Below, piece after piece: positions 36,469-49,666 of a DNA stretch of 64,000 nt (position 1 is its first letter; the number at the start of each line of letters is the position of its first letter). Source of the stretch: Charina bottae (lineage: Eukaryota; Chordata; Lepidosauria; Squamata; Charinaidae); assembly GCA_023362775.1 (NCBI GenBank), contig JALMGJ010000137.1, forward strand, positions 47,417 to 111,416, given 5' to 3'. Both the position numbers and the translations under genes were made by a program. Below the pieces are notes generated by a model, which saw only the letters and a program-made list of their open reading frames with translations, made no database searches and was not told where the DNA came from.

Positions 36469-37458
36469 TGAGATTCGGGGTTGAATTTAAGGGTTAGGGG
36501 CACTTTTGGATGCTTGATTTGGGACGGCATGATTTTTGGCCCAAAAATCGAAAAATTCCTGACCGCGGAGTCAGGAAACCCTCCCGGGATGGGCCGGACC
36601 GAATGAGGTCAAATTGAAAAACGAAGGCTGCCATGAGATTCGGGGTTGAATTTAAGGGTTATAGGCACTTTTGGATGCTTGATTTGGGACGGCATGATTT
36701 TTGGCCCAAAAATCGAAAAATTCCTGACCGCGGAGTCAGGAAACCCTCCCGGGATGGGCCGGACCGAATGAGGTCAAATTGAAAAACGAAGGCCGCCATG
36801 AGATTCGGGGTTGAATTTAAGGGTTAGGGGCACTTTTGGATGCTTGATTTGGGAGGGCATGATTTTTGGCCCAAAAATCGAATAATTCCTGACCGCGGAG
36901 TCAGGAAACCCTCCCGGGATGGGCCGGACCGAATGAGGTCAAATTGAAAAACGAAGGCCGCCATGAGATTCGGGGTTGAATTTAAGGGTTAGAGGCACTT
37001 TTGGATGCTTGATTTGGGAGGGCATGATTTTTGGCCCAAAAATCGAATAATTCCTGACCGCGGAGTCAGGAAACCCTCCCGGGATGGGCGGGACCGAATG
37101 AGGTCAAATTGAAAAACGAAGGCTGCCATGAGATTCGGGGTTGAATTTAAGGGTTAGAGACACTTTTGGATGCTTGATTTGGGACGGCATGATTTTTGGC
37201 CCAAAAATCGAAAAATTCCTGACCGCGGATTCAGGAAACCCTCCCGGGATGGGCCGGACCGAATGAGGTCAAATTGAAAAACGAAGGCCGCCATGAGATT
37301 CGGGGTTAAATTTAAGGGTTAGAGGCACTTTTGGATGCTTGATTTGGGACGGCATGATTTTTGGCCCAAAAATCTAAAAATTCCTGACTGCGGAGTCAGG
37401 AAACCCTCCCGGGATGGGCCGGACCGAATGAGGTCAAATTGAAAAACGAAGGCCGCCA
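36469..37458. repeat. 6-mer sub-repeat (990 bp), first six units of the 12-mer
   Basis: TTAGGGGC, GTTATAGGC, GAATAATT, GGGCGGGACC, GATTCAGG and TAAAAATT plus GACTGCGG occur here alone and then again at 37459-38448 as the first half of 12-mer copy 3, so the half-unit is tandemly duplicated. Private changes are TTAGAGACAC (37156) and GGGGTTAAATT (37304). Confidence 0.87.
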
Positions 37459-39438
37459 TGAGATTCGGGGTTGAATTTAAGGGTTAGGGGCACTTTTGGA
37501 TGCTTGATTTGGGACGGCATGATTTTTGGCCCAAAAATCGAAAAATTCCTGACCGCGGAGTCAGGAAACCCTCCCGGGATGGGCCGGACCGAATGAGGTC
37601 AAATTGAAAAACGAAGGCTGCCATGAGATTCGGGGTTGAATTTAAGGGTTATAGGCACTTTTGGATGCTTGATTTGGGACGGCATGATTTTTGGCCCAAA
37701 AATCGAAAAATTCCTGACCGCGGAGTCAGGAAACCCTCCCGGGATGGGCCGGACCGAATGAGGTCAAATTGAAAAACGAAGGCCGCCATGAGATTCGGGG
37801 TTGAATTTAAGGGTTAGGGGCACTTTTGGATGCTTGATTTGGGAGGGCATGATTTTTGGCCCAAAAATCGAATAATTCCTGACCGCGGAGTCAGGAAACC
37901 CTCCCGGGATGGGCCGGACCGAATGAGGTCAAATTGAAAAACGAAGGCCGCCATGAGATTCGGGGTTGAATTTAAGGGTTAGAGGCACTTTTGGATGCTT
38001 GATTTGGGAGGGCATGATTTTTGGCCCAAAAATCGAATAATTCCTGACCGCGGAGTCAGGAAACCCTCCCGGGATGGGCGGGACCGAATGAGGTCAAATT
38101 GAAAAACGAAGGCTGCCATGAGATTCGGGGTTGAATTTAAGGGTTAGAGGCACTTTTGGATGCTTGATTTGGGACGGCATGATTTTTGGCCCAAAAATCG
38201 AAAAATTCCTGACCGCGGATTCAGGAAACCCTCCCGGGATGGGCCGGACCGAATGAGGTCAAATTGAAAAACGAAGGCCGCCATGAGATTCGGGGTTGAA
38301 TTTAAGGGTTAGAGGCACTTTTGGATGCTTGATTTGGGACGGCATGATTTTTGGCCCAAAAATCTAAAAATTCCTGACTGCGGAGTCAGGAAACCCTCCC
38401 GGGATGGGCCGGACCGAATGAGGTCAAATTGAAAAACGAAGGCCGCCATGAGATTCGGGGTTGAATTTAAGGGTTAGAGGCACTTTTGGATGCTTGATTT
38501 GGGACGACATGATTTTTGGCCCAAAAATCGAAAAATTCCTGACCGCGGAGTCAGGAAACCCTCCCGGGATGGGCCGGACCGAATGAGGTCAAATTGAAAA
38601 ACGAAGGCCGCCATGAGATTCGGGGTTGAATTTAAGGGTTAGGGGCACTTTTGGATGCTTGATTTGGGACGGCATGATTTTTGGCCCAAAAATCGAAAAA
38701 TTCCTGACCGCGGAGTCAGGAAACCCTCCCGGGATGGGCCGGACCGAATGAGGTCAAATTGAAAAACGAAGGCCGCCATGAGATTTGGGGTTGAATTTAA
38801 GGGTTAGGGGCACTTTGGGATGCTTGATTTGGGACGGCATGATTTTTGGCCAAAAAATCAAAAAATTCCTGACCGCGGAGTCAGGAAACCCTCCCGGGAT
38901 GGGCCGGACCGAATGAGGTCAAATTGGAAAACGAAGGCTGCCATGAGATTCGGGGTTGAATTTAAGGGTTATAGGCACTTTTGGATGCTTGATTTGGGAC
39001 GGCATGATTTTTGGCCCAAAAATCGAAAAATTCCTGACCGCGGAGTCAGAAATCCCTCCCGGGATGGGCCGGACCGAATGAGGTCAAATTGAAAAACGAA
39101 GGCCGCCATGAGATTCGGGGTTGAATTTAAGGGTTAGAGACACTTTTGGATGCTTGATTTGGGACGGCATGATTTTTGGCCCAAAAATCGAAAAATTCCT
39201 GACCGCGGAGTCAGGAAACCCTCCCGGGATGGGCCGGACCGAATGAGGTCAAATTGAAAAACGAAGGCCGCCATGAGATTCGGGGTTGAATTTAAGGGTT
39301 AGGGGCACTTTTGGATGCTTGATTTGGGACGGCATGATTTTTGGCCAAAAAATCGAAAAATTCCTGACCGCGGAGTCAGGAAACCCTCCCGGGATGGGCC
39401 GGACCGAATGAGGTCAAATTGGAAAACGAAGGCTGCCA
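37459..39438. repeat. 12-mer higher-order repeat core, copy 3
   Basis: Offset is 3135 bp from copy 2 with the same order. The eleventh unit (39109) has TTAGAGACAC instead of GGCAGTTTT. It is followed by five more units (39439-40263: GTTATAGGC, GAATAATT, GGGCGGGACC, GATTCAGG, TAAAAATT), again a partial 6-mer, before copy 4. Confidence 0.88.
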
Positions 39439-40263
39439 TGAGATTCGGGGTTGAATTTAAGGGTTATAGGCACTTTTGGATGCTTGATTTGGGACGGCAT
39501 GATTTTTGGCCCAAAAATCGAAAAATTCCTGACCGCGGAGTCAGGAAACCCTCCCGGGATGGGCCGGACCGAATGAGGTCAAATTGAAAAACGAAGGCCG
39601 CCATGAGATTCGGGGTTGAATTTAAGGGTTAGGGGCACTTTTGGATGCTTGATTTGGGAGGGCATGATTTTTGGCCCAAAAATCGAATAATTCCTGACCG
39701 CGGAGTCAGGAAACCCTCCCGGGATGGGCCGGACCGAATGAGGTCAAATTGAAAAACGAAGGCCGCCATGAGATTCGGGGTTGAATTTAAGGGTTAGAGG
39801 CACTTTTGGATGCTTGATTTGGGAGGGCATGATTTTTGGCCCAAAAATCGAATAATTCCTGACCGCGGAGTCAGGAAACCCTCCCGGGATGGGCGGGACC
39901 GAATGAGGTCAAATTGAAAAACGAAGGCTGCCATGAGATTCGGGGTTGAATTTAAGGGTTAGAGACACTTTTGGATGCTTGATTTGGGACGGCATGATTT
40001 TTGGCCCAAAAATCGAAAAATTCCTGACCGCGGATTCAGGAAACCCTCCCGGGATGGGCCGGACCGAATGAGGTCAAATTGAAAAACGAAGGCCGCCATG
40101 AGATTCGGGGTTGAATTTAAGGGTTAGAGGCACTTTTGGATGCTTGATTTGGGACGGCATGATTTTTGGCCCAAAAATCTAAAAATTCCTGACTGCGGAG
40201 TCAGGAAACCCTCCCGGGATGGGCCGGACCGAATGAGGTCAAATTGAAAAACGAAGGCCGCCA

Positions 40264-42243
40264 TGAGATTCGGGGTTGAATTTAAGGGTTAGGGGCACTT
40301 TTGGATGCTTGATTTGGGACGGCATGATTTTTGGCCCAAAAATCGAAAAATTCCTGACCGCGGAGTCAGGAAACCCTCCCGGGATGGGCCGGACCGAATG
40401 AGGTCAAATTGAAAAACGAAGGCTGCCATGAGATTCGGGGTTGAATTTAAGGGTTATAGGCACTTTTGGATGCTTGATTTGGGACGGCATGATTTTTGGC
40501 CCAAAAATCGAAAAATTCCTGACCGCGGAGTCAGGAAACCCTCCCGGGATGGGCCGGACCGAATGAGGTCAAATTGAAAAACGAAGGCCGCCATGAGATT
40601 CGGGGTTGAATTTAAGGGTTAGGGGCACTTTTGGATGCTTGATTTGGGAGGGCATGATTTTTGGCCCAAAAATCGAATAATTCCTGACCGCGGAGTCAGG
40701 AAACCCTCCCGGGATGGGCCGGACCGAATGAGGTCAAATTGAAAAACGAAGGCCGCCATGAGATTCGGGGTTGAATTTAAGGGTTAGAGGCACTTTTGGA
40801 TGCTTGATTTGGGAGGGCATGATTTTTGGCCCAAAAATCGAATAATTCCTGACCGCGGAGTCAGGAAACCCTCCCGGGATGGGCGGGACCGAATGAGGTC
40901 AAATTGAAAAACGAAGGCTGCCATGAGATTCGGGGTTGAATTTAAGGGTTAGAGGCACTTTTGGATGCTTGATTTGGGACGGCATGATTTTTGGCCCAAA
41001 AATCGAAAAATTCCTGACCGCGGATTCAGGAAACCCTCCCGGGATGGGCCGGACCGAATGAGGTCAAATTGAAAAACGAAGGCCGCCATGAGATTCGGGG
41101 TTGAATTTAAGGGTTAGAGGCACTTTTGGATGCTTGATTTGGGACGGCATGATTTTTGGCCCAAAAATCTAAAAATTCCTGACTGCGGAGTCAGGAAACC
41201 CTCCCGGGATGGGCCGGACCGAATGAGGTCAAATTGAAAAACGAAGGCCGCCATGAGATTCGGGGTTGAATTTAAGGGTTAGAGGCACTTTTGGATGCTT
41301 GATTTGGGACGACATGATTTTTGGCCCAAAAATCGAAAAATTCCTGACCGCGGAGTCAGGAAACCCTCCCGGGATGGGCCGGACCGAATGAGGTCAAATT
41401 GAAAAACGAAGGCCGCCATGAGATTCGGGGTTGAATTTAAGGGTTAGGGGCACTTTTGGATGCTTGATTTGGGACGGCATGATTTTTGGCCCAAAAATCG
41501 AAAAATTCCTGACCGCGGAGTCAGGAAACCCTCCCGGGATGGGCCGGACCGAATGAGGTCAAATTGAAAAACGAAGGCCGCCATGAGATTTGGGGTTGAA
41601 TTTAAGGGTTAGGGGCACTTTGGGATGCTTGATTTGGGACGGCATGATTTTTGGCCAAAAAATCAAAAAATTCCTGACCGCGGAGTCAGGAAACCCTCCC
41701 GGGATGGGCCGGACCGAATGAGGTCAAATTGGAAAACGAAGGCTGCCATGAGATTCGGGGTTGAATTTAAGGGTTATAGGCACTTTTGGATGCTTGATTT
41801 GGGACGGCATGATTTTTGGCCCAAAAATCGAAAAATTCCTGACCGCGGAGTCAGAAATCCCTCCCGGGATGGGCCGGACCGAATGAGGTCAAATTGAAAA
41901 ACGAAGGCCGCCATGAGATTCGGGGTTGAATTTAAGGGTTAGAGGCAGTTTTGGATGCTTGATTTGGGACGGCATGATTTTTGGCCCAAAAATCGAAAAA
42001 TTCCTGACCGCGGAGTCAGGAAACCCTCCCGGGATGGGCCGGACCGAATGAGGTCAAATTGAAAAACGAAGGCCGCCATGAGATTCGGGGTTGAATTTAA
42101 GGGTTAGGGGCACTTTTGGATGCTTGATTTGGGACGGCATGATTTTTGGCCAAAAAATCGAAAAATTCCTGACCGCGGAGTCAGGAAACCCTCCCGGGAT
42201 GGGCCGGACCGAATGAGGTCAAATTGGAAAACGAAGGCTGCCA
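40264..42243. repeat. 12-mer higher-order repeat core, copy 4
   Basis: Offset is 2805 bp from copy 3 with the same order. The eleventh unit is again the GGCAGTTTT form of copies 1 and 2. It is followed by GTTATAGGC (42244), two GAATAATT units (42409, 42574) and a standard unit (42739), then the 18-mer block. Confidence 0.88.
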
Positions 42244-42903
42244 TGAGATTCGGGGTTGAATTTAAGGGTTATAGGCACTTTTGGATGCTTGATTTGGGAC
42301 GGCATGATTTTTGGCCCAAAAATCGAAAAATTCCTGACCGCGGAGTCAGGAAACCCTCCCGGGATGGGCCGGACCGAATGAGGTCAAATTGAAAAACGAA
42401 GGCCGCCATGAGATTCGGGGTTGAATTTAAGGGTTAGGGGCACTTTTGGATGCTTGATTTGGGAGGGCATGATTTTTGGCCCAAAAATCGAATAATTCCT
42501 GACCGCGGAGTCAGGAAACCCTCCCGGGATGGGCCGGACCGAATGAGGTCAAATTGAAAAACGAAGGCCGCCATGAGATTCGGGGTTGAATTTAAGGGTT
42601 AGAGGCACTTTTGGATGCTTGATTTGGGAGGGCATGATTTTTGGCCCAAAAATCGAATAATTCCTGACCGCGGAGTCAGGAAACCCTCCCGGGATGGGCC
42701 GGACCGAATGAGGTCAAATTGAAAAACGAAGGCCGCCATGAGATTCGGGGTTGAATTTAAGGGTTAGAGGCACTTTTGGATGCTTGATTTGGGACGGCAT
42801 GATTTTTGGCCCAAAAATCGAAAAATTCCTGACCGCGGAGTCAGGAAACCCTCCCGGGATGGGCCGGACCGAATGAGGTCAAATTGAAAAACGAAGGCTG
42901 CCA

Positions 42904-45872
42904 TGAGATTCGGGGTTGAATTTAAGGGTTAGAGGCACTTTTGGATGCTTGATTTGGGACGGCATGATTTTTGGCCCAAAAATCGAAAAATTCCTGACCG
43001 CGGATTCAGGAAACCCTCCCGGGATGGGCCGGACCGAATGAGGTCAAATTGAAAAACGAAGGCCGCCATGAGATTCGGGGTTGAATTTAAGGGTTAGAGG
43101 CACTTTTGGATGCTTGATTTGGGACGGCATGATTTTTGGCCCAAAAATCTAAAAATTCCTGACTGCGGAGTCAGGAAACCCTCCCGGGATGGGCCGGACC
43201 GAATGAGGTCAAATTGAAAAACGAAGGCCGCCATGAGATTCGGGGTTGAATTTAAGGGTTAGAGGCACTTTTGGATGCTTGATTTGGGACGGCATGATTT
43301 TTGGCCCAAAAATCGAAAAATTCCTGACCGCGGAGTCAGGAAACCCTCCCGGGATGGGCCGGACCGAATGAGGTCAAATTGAAAAACGAAGGCCGCCATG
43401 AGATTTGGGGTTGAATTTAAGGGTTAGAGGCACTTTTGGATGCTTGATTTGGGACGGCATGATTTTTGGCCCAAAAATCTAAAAATTCCTGACCGCGGAG
43501 TCAGGAAACCCTCCCGGGATGGGCCGGACCGAATGAGGTCAAATTGAAAAACGAAGGCCGCCATGAGATTCGGGGTTGAATTTAAGGGTTAGGGGCACTT
43601 TTGAATGCTTGATTTGGGATGGCATGATTTTTGGCAAAAAATCAAAAAATTCCTGACCGTGGAGTCAGGAAACCTTCCCGTGATGGGCCGGACCGAATGA
43701 GGTCAAATTGAAAAACGAAGGCCGCCATGAGATTCGGGATTGAATTTAAGGGTTAGAGGCACTTTTGGATGCTTGATTTGGGACGGCATGATTTTTGGCC
43801 CAAAAATCGAAAAATTCCTGACCGCGGATTCAGGAAAGCCTCCCGGGATGGGCTGGACCGAATGAGGTCAAATTGAAAAACGAAGGCCGCCATGAGATTC
43901 GGGGTTGAATTTAAGGGTTAGAGGCACTTTTGGATGCTTGATTTGGGACGGCATGATTTTTGGCCCAAAAATCGAAAAATTCCTGACCGCGGAGTCAGGA
44001 AACCCTCCCGGGATGGGCCGGACCGAATGAGGTCAAATTGAAAAACGAAGGCCGCCATGAGATTCGGGGTTGAATTTAAGGGTTAGAGGCACTTTTGGAT
44101 GCTTGATTTGGGACGGCATGATTTTTGGCCCAAAAATCGAAAAATTGCTGACCGCGGAGTCAGGAAACCCTCCCGGGATGGGCCGGACCGAATGAGGTCA
44201 AATTGAAAAACGAAGGCCGCCATGAGATTCGGGGTTGAATTTAAGGGTTAGGGGCACTTTTGGATGCTTGATTTGGGACGGCATGATTTTTGGCCCAAAA
44301 ATCGAAAAATTCCTGACCGCGGAGTCAGGAAACCCTCCCGGGATGGGCCGGACCGAATGAGGTCAAATTGAAAAACGAAGGCCGCCATGAGATTTGGGGT
44401 TGAATTTAAGAGTTATGGGCACTTTTGGGTGCTTGATTTGGGACGGCATGATTTTTGGCCCAAAAATCGAAAAATTCCTGACCGCGGAGTCAGGAAACCC
44501 TCCCGGGATGGGCCGGACCGAATGAGGTCAAATTGAAAAACGAAGGCCGCCATGAGATTCGGGGTTGAATTTAAGGGTTAGAGGCAGTTTTGGATGCTTG
44601 ATTTGGGACGGCATGATTTTTGGCCCAAAAATCGAAAAATTCCTGACCGCGGAGTCAGGAAACCCTCCCGGGATAGGCCGGACCGAATGAGGTCAAATTG
44701 AAAAACGAAGGCCTCCATGAGATTCGGGGTTGAATTTAAGGGTTAGGGGCACTTTTGGATGCTTGATTTGGGACGGCATGATTTTTGGCCCAAAAATCGA
44801 AAAATTGCTGACCGCGGAGTCAGGAAACCCTCCCGGGATGGGCCGGACCGAATGAGGTCAAATTGAAAAACGAAGGCCGCCATGAGATTCGGGGTTGAAT
44901 TTAAGGGTTAGGGGCACTTTTGGATGCTTGATTTGGGACGGCATGATTTTTGGCCCAAAAATCGAAAAATTCCTGACCGCGGAGTCAGGAAACCCTCCCG
45001 GGATGGGCCGGACCGAATGAGGTCAAATTGGAAAACGAAGGCCGCCATGAGATTCGGGGTTGAATTTAAGGGTTAGAGGCACTTTTGGATGCTTGATTTG
45101 GGACGGCATGATTTTTGGCCCAAAAATCGAAAAATTCCTGACCGCGGAGTCAGGAAACCCTCCCGGGATGGGCCGGACCGAATGAGGTCAAATTGGAAAA
45201 CGAAGGCCGCCATGAGATTCGGGGTTGAATTTAAGGGTTAGAGGCACTTTTGGATGCTTGATTTGGGACGGCATGATTTTTGGCCCAAAAATCGAAAAAT
45301 TCCTGACCGCGGAGTCAGGAAACCCTCCCGGGATGGGTCGGACCGAATGAGGTCAAATTGAAAAACGAAGGCCGCCCTGAGATTCGGGGTTGAATTTAAG
45401 GGTTAGAGGCACTTTTGGATGCTTGATTTGGGACGGCATGATTTTTGGCCCAAAAATCGAAAAATTCCTGACCGCGGAGTCAGGAAACCCTCCCGGGATG
45501 GGCCGGACCGAATGAGGTCAAATTGAAAAACGAAGGCCGCCATGAGATTTGGGGTTGAATTTAAGAGTTATGGGCACTTTTGGGTGCTTGATTTGGGACG
45601 GCATGATTTTTGGCCCAAAAATCGAAAAATTCCTGACCGCGGAGTCAGGAAACCCTCCCGGGATGGGCCGGACCAAATGAGGTCAAATTGAAAAACGAAG
45701 GCCGCCATGAGATTCGGGGTTGAATTTAAGGGTTAGAGGCAGTTTTGGATGCTTGATTTGGGACGGCATGATTTTTGGCCCAAAAATCGAAAAATTCCTG
45801 ACCGCGGAGTCAGGAAACCCTCCCGGGATGGGCCGGACCGAATGAGGTCAAATTGAAAAACGAAGGCTGCCA
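42904..45872. repeat. 18-mer higher-order repeat, copy 1 (2969 bp)
   Basis: Eighteen units begin with the GGCTGCC-preceded GATTCAGG unit and TAAAAATT plus GACTGCGG (the end of the 6-mer motif). They run through the F-type dimer (43564), an E-type and GGCAGTTTT pair (44388, 44553), GGGATAGGCC plus GGCCTCC, GGGTCGGACC plus GGCCGCCCTGAG (45378), and a second E-type and GGCAGTTTT pair (45543, 45708). Every rare tag I checked recurs 2969 bp downstream. Confidence 0.92.
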
Positions 45873-48841
45873 TGAGATTCGGGGTTGAATTTAAGGGTTA
45901 GAGGCACTTTTGGATGCTTGATTTGGGACGGCATGATTTTTGGCCCAAAAATCGAAAAATTCCTGACCGCGGATTCAGGAAACCCTCCCGGGATGGGCCG
46001 GACCGAATGAGGTCAAATTGAAAAACGAAGGCCGCCATGAGATTCGGGGTTGAATTTAAGGGTTAGAGGCACTTTTGGATGCTTGATTTGGGACGGCATG
46101 ATTTTTGGCCCAAAAATCTAAAAATTCCTGACTGCGGAGTCAGGAAACCCTCCCGGGATGGGCCGGACCGAATGAGGTCAAATTGAAAAACGAAGGCCGC
46201 CATGAGATTCGGGGTTGAATTTAAGGGTTAGAGGCACTTTTGGATGCTTGATTTGGGACGGCATGATTTTTGGCCCAAAAATCGAAAAATTCCTGACCGC
46301 GGAGTCAGGAAACCCTCCCGGGATGGGCCGGACCGAATGAGGTCAAATTGAAAAACGAAGGCCGCCATGAGATTTGGGGTTGAATTTAAGGGTTAGAGGC
46401 ACTTTTGGATGCTTGATTTGGGACGGCATGATTTTTGGCCCAAAAATCTAAAAATTCCTGACCGCGGAGTCAGGAAACCCTCCCGGGATGGGCCGGACCG
46501 AATGAGGTCAAATTGAAAAACGAAGGCCGCCATGAGATTCGGGGTTGAATTTAAGGGTTAGGGGCACTTTTGAATGCTTGATTTGGGATGGCATGATTTT
46601 TGGCAAAAAATCAAAAAATTCCTGACCGTGGAGTCAGGAAACCTTCCCGTGATGGGCCGGACCGAATGAGGTCAAATTGAAAAACGAAGGCCGCCATGAG
46701 ATTCGGGATTGAATTTAAGGGTTAGAGGCACTTTTGGATGCTTGATTTGGGACGGCATGATTTTTGGCCCAAAAATCGAAAAATTCCTGACCGCGGATTC
46801 AGGAAAGCCTCCCGGGATGGGCTGGACCGAATGAGGTCAAATTGAAAAACGAAGGCCGCCATGAGATTCGGGGTTGAATTTAAGGGTTAGAGGCACTTTT
46901 GGATGCTTGATTTGGGACGGCATGATTTTTGGCCCAAAAATCGAAAAATTCCTGACCGCGGAGTCAGGAAACCCTCCCGGGATGGGCCGGACCGAATGAG
47001 GTCAAATTGAAAAACGAAGGCCGCCATGAGATTCGGGGTTGAATTTAAGGGTTAGAGGCACTTTTGGATGCTTGATTTGGGACGGCATGATTTTTGGCCC
47101 AAAAATCGAAAAATTGCTGACCGCGGAGTCAGGAAACCCTCCCGGGATGGGCCGGACCGAATGAGGTCAAATTGAAAAACGAAGGCCGCCATGAGATTCG
47201 GGGTTGAATTTAAGGGTTAGGGGCACTTTTGGATGCTTGATTTGGGACGGCATGATTTTTGGCCCAAAAATCGAAAAATTCCTGACCGCGGAGTCAGGAA
47301 ACCCTCCCGGGATGGGCCGGACCGAATGAGGTCAAATTGAAAAACGAAGGCCGCCATGAGATTTGGGGTTGAATTTAAGAGTTATGGGCACTTTTGGGTG
47401 CTTGATTTGGGACGGCATGATTTTTGGCCCAAAAATCGAAAAATTCCTGACCGCGGAGTCAGGAAACCCTCCCGGGATGGGCCGGACCGAATGAGGTCAA
47501 ATTGAAAAACGAAGGCCGCCATGAGATTCGGGGTTGAATTTAAGGGTTAGAGGCAGTTTTGGATGCTTGATTTGGGACGGCATGATTTTTGGCCCAAAAA
47601 TCGAAAAATTCCTGACCGCGGAGTCAGGAAACCCTCCCGGGATAGGCCGGACCGAATGAGGTCAAATTGAAAAACGAAGGCCTCCATGAGATTCGGGGTT
47701 GAATTTAAGGGTTAGGGGCACTTTTGGATGCTTGATTTGGGACGGCATGATTTTTGGCCCAAAAATCGAAAAATTGCTGACCGCGGAGTCAGGAAACCCT
47801 CCCGGGATGGGCCGGACCGAATGAGGTCAAATTGAAAAACGAAGGCCGCCATGAGATTCGGGGTTGAATTTAAGGGTTAGGGGCACTTTTGGATGCTTGA
47901 TTTGGGACGGCATGATTTTTGGCCCAAAAATCGAAAAATTCCTGACCGCGGAGTCAGGAAACCCTCCCGGGATGGGCCGGACCGAATGAGGTCAAATTGG
48001 AAAACGAAGGCCGCCATGAGATTCGGGGTTGAATTTAAGGGTTAGAGGCACTTTTGGATGCTTGATTTGGGACGGCATGATTTTTGGCCCAAAAATCGAA
48101 AAATTCCTGACCGCGGAGTCAGGAAACCCTCCCGGGATGGGCCGGACCGAATGAGGTCAAATTGGAAAACGAAGGCCGCCATGAGATTCGGGGTTGAATT
48201 TAAGGGTTAGAGGCACTTTTGGATGCTTGATTTGGGACGGCATGATTTTTGGCCCAAAAATCGAAAAATTCCTGACCGCGGAGTCAGGAAACCCTCCCGG
48301 GATGGGTCGGACCGAATGAGGTCAAATTGAAAAACGAAGGCCGCCCTGAGATTCGGGGTTGAATTTAAGGGTTAGAGGCACTTTTGGATGCTTGATTTGG
48401 GACGGCATGATTTTTGGCCCAAAAATCGAAAAATTCCTGACCGCGGAGTCAGGAAACCCTCCCGGGATGGGCCGGACCGAATGAGGTCAAATTGAAAAAC
48501 GAAGGCCGCCATGAGATTTGGGGTTGAATTTAAGAGTTATGGGCACTTTTGGGTGCTTGATTTGGGACGGCATGATTTTTGGCCCAAAAATCGAAAAATT
48601 CCTGACCGCGGAGTCAGGAAACCCTCCCGGGATGGGCCGGACCAAATGAGGTCAAATTGAAAAACGAAGGCCGCCATGAGATTCGGGGTTGAATTTAAGG
48701 GTTAGAGGCAGTTTTGGATGCTTGATTTGGGACGGCATGATTTTTGGCCCAAAAATCAAATAATTCCTGACCGCGGAGTCAGGAAACCCTCCCGGGATGG
48801 GCCGGACCGAATGAGGTCAAATTGAAAAACGAAGGCCGCCA
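45873..48841. repeat. 18-mer higher-order repeat, copy 2
   Basis: By eye it is identical to copy 1 through 48757. Shared tags include GACCGTGGAG, GGGCTGGACC, GGGATAGGCC, GGCCTCC, CCGCCCTGAG and GGACCAAATG. Matching extends upstream to about 42774 against 45743 and ends at 48758, where ATCAAATAATT replaces ATCGAAAAATT. The exchange that made the duplication therefore fell inside a GGCAGTTTT-type unit. This is the youngest-looking duplication in the window. Confidence 0.92.
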
Positions 48842-49666
48842 TGAGATTCGGGGTTGAATTTAAGGGTTAGAGGCACTTTTGGATGCTTGATTTGGGACGG
48901 CATGATTTTTGGCCCAAAAATCGAAAAATTCCTGATCGCGGAGTCAGGAAACCCTCCCGGGATGGGCCGGACCGAATGAGGTCAAATTGAAAAACGAAGG
49001 CCGCCATGAGATTCGGGGTTGAATTTAAGGGTTAGAGGCACTTTTGGATGCTTGATTTGGGACGGCATGATTTTTGGCCCAAAAATCGAAAAATTCCTGA
49101 CCGCGGAGTCAGGAAACCCTCCCGGGATGGGCCGGACCGAATGAGGTCAAATTGAAAAACGAAGGCTGCCATGAGATTCGGGGTTGAATTTAAGGGTTAG
49201 AGGCACTTTTGGGTGCTTGATTTGGGACGGCATGATTTTTGGCCCAAAAATCGAAAAATTCCTGACCGCGGAGTCAGGAAACCCTCCCGGGATGGGCCGG
49301 ACCGAATGAGGTCAAATTGAAAAACGAAGGCCTCCATGAGATTCGGGGTTGAATTTAAGGGTTAGGGGCACTTTTGGATGCTTGATTTGGGACGGCATGA
49401 TTTTTGGCCAAAAAATCGAAAAATTCCTGACCGCGGAGTCAGGAAACCCTCCCGGGATGGGCCGGACCGAATGAGGTCAAATTGGAAAACGAAGGCCGCC
49501 ATGAGATTCGGGGTTGAATTTAAGGGTTAGAGGCACTTTTGGATGCTTGATTTGGGACGGCATGATTTTTGGCCCAAAAATCGAAAAATTCCTGACCGCG
49601 GAGTCAGGAAACCCTCCCGGGATGGGTCGGACCGAATGAGGTCAAATTGAAAAACGAAGGCCGCCA
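48842..49666. repeat. Five-monomer satellite block between 18-mer and 11-mer
   Basis: Near-standard units with GATCGCGG (48935), a TTTTGGGTGC change in an otherwise non-E unit (49211), and a GGCCTCC-preceded unit with GGCCAAAAAATC and AATTGGAAAACG (49337). The last two already resemble the order seen inside the 11-mer. Confidence 0.8.
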
